From Ixodes scapularis (taxonomy: Eukaryota > Arthropoda > Arachnida > Ixodida > Ixodidae), in NCBI RefSeq assembly GCF_016920785.2, contig NW_024609835.1, positions 27,229,297 to 27,293,296 on the forward strand: 64,000 nt of DNA, written 5' to 3'. Position 1 is the first letter of the stretch. Each line of letters opens with the position of its first letter. A program made the position numbers and the translations under genes. Under the pieces are notes generated by a model. That model was not told the origin of the DNA, did no database searches, and saw nothing but the letters and a program-made list of their open reading frames with translations. Of the stretch, positions 56,722 through 64,000 are shown one piece after another.

Positions 56722-57068
56722 AACGTGGCTGGATGACTCCATCTACGACAGTCAACTTGCCGACCCCAACCGCTTCGCCGTCTACCGGAAAGATCGCTCA
56801 CATCGTGGTGGAGGCGTGATGATCGTAGTGCCACGCCAACTTGTGAGCCGCAGACACACCGACCTGGAACGCCCTGACCTGGAGGCTGTGTTTGTAGAGA
56901 TTGTACACAAGCAGGGAAAAATGCTGCCAGGCTCTGTGTATTGCCCACCTAGCAAGCAAGCAGAAAGCTATGGGCTACTTAATCAGTCTCTTCAGTCTCT
57001 CGACCCCAAGGCGTACTCGAACATTTGCATTTCTGGTGACTTCAATGCTCACATTGACTACTCCGACC
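56627..57068 (+). pseudogene. LINE endonuclease domain, N-terminal part
   Basis: AP-endonuclease-type motifs in order: VWFSNVRSVKNK, CETWL, GGGVMI, YCPP and GDFNAH. The last would be the catalytic Asp-x-Asn. The domain is cut at 57068 by a hAT-like insertion. Confidence 0.8.
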
Positions 57069-59485
57069 CATACTTGGGTAGTAATTCAATTACAGTAATT
57101 AAATTACTGTAATTTAATTACTCTTCCTGGTAATTTGTAATTGTAATAATTACTTTTAGCCTAAAGAAATTGTAATTGTAATTTAATTACTTTCTAACGT
57201 CAGTAATTGCTAAATTTCAGGCACAATTACAATTACTTTTGGAAGATTTTGTGGCGGCGGCGCTTTTCCCCCCTGGCCACGGAGACGACAGCACAGCCAA
57301 AGCGACAGGGGACAGAGAGTCTCCCAACCTGCTAAAAAAAATGGAAAAGAGGGATGGGAAAAAAAGGCTGGGATAGAACGGAATGAAGGATTTTGTAGAC
57401 TGTAAAACGATTTAATGAAAAATTTGAAAGATAATTTGATAAATGAGGGCTACATTCGCGTCCGTTTTCGTTCCTGTCGTAGTTGAATCTGACTCTTCGT
57501 CTCGTTTGCTTCCTATTGCTCCCGCTTCTAGGGGTCTTTCTTATTTCTCATTCCCACAGGGGGCATCGGAGGTCGAAGTCGAGCTGGTTGGCTCCGATCA
57601 CATCATCCGGTCGAGGCGGGGAAATTCGAGGTTCTCCTTACGCGTCTTCGCCGCTAGCATATTCGCTTACATATTTCAGTCAAGTTTGGAACTTTTTTGT
57701 TCATGAAATTATTCTCTTTTCTTTATGAGCTTTTCACGTCCTTCTCCTCTATCTCGTATGTTGATACCACTAACAGTAAGTCGTGCTACTCTAACATCGA
57801 GGCGAAGAAGCAAAGAAGCAGCAGGTCTCATTAACACGACTCACCCTGCCTTACTTCCAACTGTTGTTGCTACACTGCTCTTCCTTCTCCCAATCCTCGT
57901 CTACCTTTTTGTATAAATCTTCATTATTTAGTGTTCGCTCTACCTAACCCTTTCAACCGTTTGTTAGCCTGATTGGACGAGATTCCAAAACTTACAAACC
58001 GCGGCTTTAGCTGTAGGGAGCTTGTTTTTGCATTTGTTGTTCGTTGAAGGCTTCTTTTTTTATAGAGGGCTTGGCTTGCACATTGTTTTTACACCTCTAT
58101 CGTGACCCTCCACGCGTTGTCCTCTCGTCTTGGCCTGTGGAACCGTCCCGAGGCGCGCAGTGCTGCATTGCATTGAGAAGCTGCAACAGTCTTATCTACA
58201 ATGGAAAAGGAAAGGCTGCCGGGGCCTTGTTGCAAAAAATTCTCTAAACAGATTAGCACCAATGTAAAAAACTATAATCGTGAGGAGCAAACTCTCCGGA
58301 CCGTTTCTGAAAACAAATTCAATAAACCGAAAGGCGACCTCCAATTTGCGGAAACACTTGCAGGTAGGCAACTTTCTTGTTACTTTGAATAATACTTACA
58401 GTTATAAAAAAAATAATAATAATGGCTCGTCTATATCTTCCAGCTGAAACGCGCTCAAGTAAATCGTGAAATCGAGGCGTCCAAGAGGCCGCAGTTTTGG
58501 AATAATTCGCGGATTCTAATTTTCGCGACGCGGTGCGGTCGCGATATAGATTCCAATGTGTTTACATTTTTTTTTTCGCGAATTATAGGAGATTCGCGAA
58601 ATTCGCGAAAATAAAGTCGTTTGCAGTGTATCATGAATTTTTGGAGGTTGTTCTTGCCATGCTAAATTCAAATCGGTCTTCTTTATGAGACGCATAACAT
58701 CGATACAATCATTGCTATCCTAATGATTAGCTACATGACAATCCTAAATTTATTATTTATCTCAGGAGCTTTTTGGGTGTTACCGTGCACTGAATTAACC
58801 CAGAATCCCTGGCAATGGAGTTGCTGCTATTGTGACACTAGTTTTGTGGAAGCGACCACAGTTCGTGTGCTACGGTTACCCACATCCGGCATGTTGCAAG
58901 TCCACAGACAGGGATAGGCAGCGAATCATCGTGGCTGAAAAGTTTTCGTAAGTTGTCGTATCCTTTAAATGTTTGACATCGTTTACAAGTTTCTCTTATT
59001 AGTCATTTTTACGTGGGTTTTATGATACCAGTACTGTCGCATATTTGTTTCCTTATATTATTTTTAAGTTTATTTTTTCTTGGTTTGACTTGGATACCAT
59101 TTGCATAAGTTCTAAGGAGATTAACCTCGCACCTGTGAATTTTGTCGCCATTTTTTATGTTTTGAGAATATATGAACGCAGGAGTTCCTTACTCCAAACT
59201 ATTAAGTTCTATAATCCATTTAACAAATTTCATGAAAGGAAAGTACAATGCGTGACATTTATACAGCGGCCATATAACTCGTTTACAGTTATATGGCCCA
59301 ATGTGGGGGGTAACTCTCAGAAATAAGTAATTGTAAAGTAATTGCATTACTTTCAAAAAGTAATTTGTAATTGCAATGAACTACTTTTGCGTAGTAGTAA
59401 TTGTAATTGTAGTTAAACTATTTTTGGAGCTAAGTAATTGTAATTGTAATTAAATTACATTTTGAGAGTAATTTACCCATGTATG
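57069..59485. mobile_element. 2.4-kb hAT-like element inserted in the LINE
   Basis: Ends CATACTTGGGTAGTAATTC and, inverted, CATACATGGGTAAATTACTC. Perfect 8-bp duplication CTCCGACC (57061-57068, 59486-59493). Both ends are followed inward by many AGTAATTGTAATT motifs, like 6698-8369 and 36131-37327. No frame above 95 codons and no transposase motif. It contains a GCGAATT-rich inverted repeat at about 58490-58630. Confidence 0.85.
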
Positions 59486-60030
59486 CTCCGACCTCACCTC
59501 CCCCATCCCCTCGAACCAAACCAATGACCTCCTGCTTGAAATCATGGAGACTTCTGGGTATACCCAGGTGTGCAGTGAGCCTTCATATACCTCTGCGGCA
59601 AAGGAGTCCTTCCTCGACTTGGCTTTTGTCAGCAACATGGCACTCACTTCAGAATGTTGTTTGGAGCCCAGCCTTGCTGGTTCAGACCATAGTGCCATTC
59701 TCCTCAAGACTGTGTTCTCTGTGCCTAAGTTCGGTCGTTATGCCAGGGAAGTCCAAAATTTCTCTGCGACTGACACGACACATCTGAACAGACTTGGTCA
59801 CCTTGACCCCTGGTCCATGGTCCCTGACGAGCCCTCGCGAGACATTGGGTATGAAACTTGGTTGGACTTTATGGACGCCATTCAGCGTGACTGTGTTCCT
59901 GTGAGATCTGTCTCTGGCTGCAGTAGGTCTCCCTGGATCACTAAGGAAATTATCAGATTCTCCCATCGCAAGAAGCGACTGTTTCGGAAGGCCAAGGTGC
60001 AGCGCCGCCCTGAGATCCTTGCCCTCGCTA
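59486..60030 (+). pseudogene. LINE endonuclease C-terminal part and linker to RT
   Basis: The reading continues in frame with the pre-insertion part. AGSDHSAI is the terminal SDH motif of the endonuclease. A basic region with RSPWIT and HRKKRLFRKAK follows. It is cut at 60030 by the TA-flanked insertion. Confidence 0.8.
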
Positions 60031-60682
60031 TAGTCGGTTGCAAGCTAAGAACAATCTTTTAGCTCCACCCACAAGCGCATTGCGCCCATCTGAAGTGCCT
60101 CCACCGTCGAGAAAGTAGTTCGCTAGCAACGTTGCTTTTCCTTCCTCCAGGAAACGTGTCTTAAACTACTACAATATTTATTTAATTCATTGAGGACATT
60201 TAAATAAGTTAGAATACGTTTTTGTCAACGAAATAGCTGTTTAGTAAAGAAAGAAAGTCATGTACAATGCACCGTCTTCCCAATTCATTTTCTGTCCAAG
60301 ATACTGTCTAACATACCGTCTTCCAGCTCTCAGCAGTGCTAAGCCTTGCGCCCGCTTCGAAATTTTCGTTGGCGATATCGTCGCTGGATTCTCACGTTGT
60401 CGCACAAAAACTGCTGCAAACGCAAACCGTTAAGATTTCGTGGCGTAACCTCGGGCACGTAAAACACGGTGCAAAAAAGCAGAATAATTGTCACGAGAAA
60501 CTAGCGTCGCGTTGCTAAGGCCAGCAGCCATGTTGAGCTTTTTTTTTTTTTTTTTTCAAAAGGATTGCGATTGGTCCACGGAATCGTGACGTCATTAAAA
60601 CGATTGGCTGGCGTTTCTCGGCGTAGGATTACATTTTCCTCTGAGAGGCATTTCCGATTTTTTCTTAGCTTGCAACCGACTA
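60031..60682. mobile_element. 652-bp TA-flanked element inserted in the LINE
   Basis: Ends TAGTCGGTTGCAAGCTAAGA, identical when inverted at the right. TA at 60029-60030 and 60683-60684. Non-coding, with a poly-T run at about 60539-60556. Confidence 0.83.
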
Positions 60683-60735
60683 TAGACAAGCTCAAAAAGA
60701 ATTGAAAAAACTCGTCCACCTCTCACACCGACAGT

Positions 60736-61890
60736 ATGTGCAGAGAATTGCCGAAAAGGCTGCCCGCTCCCCCCAAACTGTTCTGGGCCTACATTAACAG
60801 CCAAAGAAAATCGTCCGCCATGCCCGAATTCACTTGTGACGGCAACATTTTACAAAGCCCATATGACATTGCTGAGCTTTTCAACGATCATTTTTCCTCT
60901 GCGTGGACACTGCCACAGGACTGCTTAAAGTATGCAACGTTCAACACAGTTCCTGGATCTCCTTCCTTTACCACACCTACCATCAGGGAAGACGACACCA
61001 TGAGGGAATTACTTCGGATCAAGCCCACACAGTGCGCTGGGCCTGATGGACTTCACCCGGCGCTCCTTAGTGCCTGCTCCACCTCGATTTGTCCTGTCCT
61101 TACTAGAATGTTCGGAAGCCTTCTTTCTAGCAGCTCCGTCCCACGACAATGGAAGACGGCACACGTCACTCCAATTCACAAGGGCAGCGGTGTACCACTC
61201 TCTACTGTGTCCTCTTATCGACCAATATCTTCCACATCCATAATCTGCCGCACAATGAAGCGTATTCTCAATGCCAAAATCCTTGACTATCTGGAGTCCG
61301 AAGCACTACTATCACCACACCAATTCGGCTTTCGTAAGAACCGCAGTTCTGAACTCGCTCTCGCCACCGCTGTCAACACACTCAGCAATAGCTTGGATGG
61401 CAGAATCCCCTGCGAAGTTGTCCAGATAGATTTCAAACAGGCTTTCGACAAGGTAGACTATAGCCTACTCCTTCAGAAAATCCGACGCCTAGGATTTAAA
61501 GGAAGCTGTTTTGACTGGATGTCAAACTTTCTGAGTGGTCGTCGCCAACGGGTTGTCTATCACAGAGCTTCCTCCACCTGGTCTGATGTACTCTCGGGCA
61601 TACCACAGGGCAGTGTTTTGGGACAAACCTTTTTCAACATCTGTATAAATGACATCACCGTCAACCTGGTCTCCAAACCCCTGCTCTACGCCGACGACTT
61701 GACCCTGATTATGCCGGTAGCTCGTCCCAGCGTTGACTACCCACGCCTGCAAGAAGACCTCAACGCTGTCGTCCGGTGGTCTCGCATGAACCGCTTGCCT
61801 CTGAACGAGGCAAAGTGTACCTCAATGCTTGTTCACCACCATCAGCAGCAGCCTTCCCACCAAGCTCCCAACCTTCCCGGGACCCCCTAG
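60736..61890 (+). pseudogene. LINE reverse transcriptase domain
   Basis: 384 codons. RT motifs in order: CAGPDGLH, HVTPIHKGSG, YRPIS, HQFGFRKNRS, IDFKQAFDKVD (first catalytic Asp), GIPQGSVLG and YADDLTLI (catalytic pair). The key residues are intact, but the upstream frame is shifted near 60760 and the frame ends at a TAG (61888-61890) that is followed in the same frame by the expected RLLGVTLD stretch. It would make cDNA from the LINE RNA at a nicked target if intact. Confidence 0.88.
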
Positions 61891-62587
61891 CGTCGGGTTG
61901 CTGCCATAAGGCTGCTTGGTGTAACCCTTGACAGCAAGTTGCGCTTCACTAACCATATCAGCAGTGTTCTATCCAAAGCCCGAAGGATCGGCTTTGCTTT
62001 GCGGGTATCCGACACTAACCATATCAGCAGTGTTCTATCCAAAGCCCGAAGGATGCTCGGCTTTGCTTTGCGGGTATCCAGGGGAATGGGCCCACAAACT
62101 CTGAAACACCTCTTCACTGCACTGGTGCTCCCCCACCTAGAGTATTGCAGTTCTATTTGGGATCCTGCGCAAGTACACTTAGTAGCTGCTCTGGAGAGTG
62201 TTCAGCGACGAGCAGCATACGCCAGCCTTCGCCAGCAGTCCCCGCTGGTACCCCCCTTATCGGGATATCGGAACAGCCCAACTGCTGCGCGCGGTTCACT
62301 GGACCCCATTGTCCACTCGTCGCAAAGTCTACTCGATGCGACTCCTGGCTCTGTTCTCCAATTTGACGAAAAATCGCTGGCTGCCTCTTTTGCAAGTGCG
62401 GAAAACCCGTACAGGGACCCTACAGCCCCTTCTATCTCGCACAGAGCGTCATAGAGGCTCTTTCCTGGTGCGGTCAGTAGACCTATGGCGCTCACTGCCC
62501 TGTGAACTGACGGACAATCTCCCCACAAATAAGGATGAATGTAGGACGTTCTGCAGTGCCATCGCCAGACACCTGCGTGCTGAATGA
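61891..62587 (+). pseudogene. LINE C-terminal region
   Basis: Typical post-RT motifs: RLLGVTLDSKLRFTNHIS, LVLPHLEYCSSIWDP and SVQRRAA. A 66-bp tandem duplication (61951 and 62017 starts) repeats NHISSVLSKARR in frame. A frameshift near 62220 moves the end (HWTPLSTRRKVY...SVDLWRSLP) to another frame, which stops at 62587. Confidence 0.78.
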
Positions 62588-62907
62588 ACCGAAAGTGTAA
62601 TGTAGCATCCCGGTTTGCCCTGGGGTGGGTTGTGGCAAAGGCTGTGGACCATCGAGCAGGTTGGTGTTGCAGAGCGCCCTACGTGACCACTGACTGTAGG
62701 GTGCAGTGGGGCGCCTGCGCCGCTGGCTGGTTTTGGGGCCTCCGCGGTGTCGGCCACGACTTACTATAGGGATTTCCCAGTCCTCCTTTTCCTTTATATT
62801 TTTTTTTTTCCTTTTGGTGCTGCAGGCCACTGGCATGAACCCTCGGTCTTTCTGCTCTCACCGGCATCTCTTTCTGAGTGCAAATAAATATTATCATTAT
62901 CATTATT

Positions 62908-63891
62908 AGAGCTTTTCACGAATTCCCATTCCTCCATTTCGTCTTTCGCGGCATTCGCACGGTCACGTGTCCAAAAGAAAGCCACCCTCGCTAATAAACG
63001 GGCGACTAACTTCCAAGCAGCAGAAAAAGAAAGTTGAATAGGACGGCTGTTTTGATGAACCCGAGACGGGGGGAAAAAAGACAAGGACGGAAACACAACT
63101 AAAAATGACAAGCCTCAAAACAAGCTTGGTCCTGAGATAAGTGCCTGAACGCGTGAAAAAAACGGGACTAAAAAAAAATTATGAAAACAGAAAGCAAAGC
63201 GAAGTACGAATGTTCTATGCTCTTCTTGTGCATTGGCACAAACATTAAGTTGATTAAGTCGGCGGGCCTAAGTGCTTCATTGCTATGTGAAAGCACGTGG
63301 ACACGAGGGCGAAATCGTCACCGGACAACAAAGCACGATTGACGGTAGCGAGAGCAGCAACACAGAAGTGACAAGCGGGTCCATATCACATTGACAAGCT
63401 GAGACATGAGCCCATTAGACGCTGTAAACAAAAAAAAAAAGGGCATCGAAAAAACATACTAACCGCCAGCAAGGTCTTTGGATCGAAGGTGAGAAAGTTT
63501 GCCGGTCGTTATCAAAACTGACCAAAACAGAACGAACCTGGCGACACGCCAACACAGCCCAGACGCCCAGACATTCACTGTGGTCAGGGTTGCCACTGGG
63601 TTTGGAGTCAATGTAGCCAAATCACGTGCAGAAAGTAGCCAAAAGTAGCCATTCTATTCGAAATTTCGCCAAGAAGTCGCCACGCCAAATATGTACAATA
63701 TAAAGGTGATAAAGGTATTAAAAACAAGAAAAAAATAGTCAACACTATACTAGCAGTCTTGAGTTTACTGCACACACGTGCCAGCCGTACTCGGACGTAA
63801 ATTGCGTAAATGTTCAGAAGTTCACAAGGGTGAGGGTGAAGCGCTTCAAACGCTTCAATTTAATATCAAACACTGAGGCGAAGTTCTAGTA
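62908..63891. other. Right flank, no gene seen
   Basis: No exon recognised. At 63588-63680 a block rich in GTAGCCA motifs beginning AGGGTTGCCACTGGG looks like a transposon end but could not be paired. Confidence 0.4.
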
Positions 63892-64000
63892 CAGGGGTGG
63901 CTAAGCTGCGACTCGCGAGCCGCATGCGGCTCTTTGCGTGCAAAAGTGCGGCTCGCGGTTCCCTCCCCACCCAACCTCCCCCCCTCCCCCCCCCCCCCCC
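63892..64000. mobile_element. hAT (Charlie-like) element, left end only
   Basis: Begins CAGGGGTGGCTAAGCTGCGA and continues with GCGAGCCGCATGCGGCTCTT, the familiar start of many hAT elements. It runs into poly-C at the window edge. Confidence 0.6.

Larger units (their letters stand above)
56040..62907 (+). mobile_element. Dead L2/CR1-group LINE with nested insertions
   Basis: The order is ORF1 with 2A-like motif and PHD finger, endonuclease, reverse transcriptase, C-terminal region, then a 3' UTR ending in a TTATCATTATCATTATTA tail (about 62886-62907). Its 5' end is not defined. The element holds a hAT-like insertion (57069-59485) and a TA-flanked insertion (60031-60682); flanks join in frame once each insert and one target copy are disregarded. 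Other lesions are frameshifts near 56600, 60760 and 62220 and a stop at 61888. It is on the opposite strand to the cassette gene and upstream of exon 1. Confidence 0.85.

Overview
The window is eukaryotic, intron-rich and crowded with transposons. There are no operons or ribosome binding sites. Coding DNA is a small fraction, split into short exons with GT/AG borders. The repeat types point to an arthropod, most likely a hard tick: TA-, TTAA- and 8-bp-duplicating DNA elements, a tRNA-Ser-bearing dispersed repeat, and an L2/CR1-type LINE with a 2A-like peptide. The organism is an inference from general familiarity, not from a search.

The main gene lies on the minus strand, with its 5' end near 53.6 kb and running past the left edge. 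After a first exon (53518-53660) it repeats one four-exon cassette, named here F, H, R and S. F is a FLYWCH-like zinc-finger domain of 95-97 residues. H is a charged, helix-rich block of 55 residues. R is a basic block with a YYRK core. S is a variable acidic/Pro/Ser linker. Order from 5' to 3': F1 H1 R1 S1, F2 H2 R2 S2, F3 H3 R3 S3, F4 H4 R4 S4, F5. The next H is beyond the left edge. All 18 exons have matching splice phases; the coding pieces sum to 4215 nt, exactly 1405 codons, with no stop. The phases are also cyclic: S joins F in the same phase as exon 1 joins F. I read this as one gene that grew by tandem duplication of a four-exon cassette. Parts of the introns are still alignable between modules 3, 4 and 5.

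The introns, and the flank beyond exon 1, hold many mobile elements whose ends can be read. hAT-like elements with 8-bp duplications lie at 6698-8369, 18079-19027, 27646-28354, 29317-29955, 36131-37327 and 57069-59485. TTAA-flanked (piggyBac-like) elements lie at 14415-15120, 22006-22691, 44729-45250, 45880-46876 and in a nested stack at 49454-52893. TA-flanked elements lie at 3356, 6941, 13732, 16418, 19864, 29096, 42431 and 60031. A repeat carrying a tRNA-Ser(AGA)-like sequence occurs at 0.4, 34 and 54.9 kb.

The right part (about 56.0-62.9 kb, plus strand) is a dead LINE. Its first ORF has a hydrophobic N-terminus, a 2A-like motif and a C4HC3 PHD finger; endonuclease, reverse transcriptase (YADD) and a C-terminal region follow. 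It is broken by frameshifts, a stop, a 2.4-kb hAT-like insertion and a 0.65-kb TA-flanked insertion. A THAP-domain relic (6.3-6.6 kb) and an opposite-strand fragment resembling the N-terminus of a YqaJ/SWIM protein family (8.5-8.8 kb) sit between short inverted repeats.
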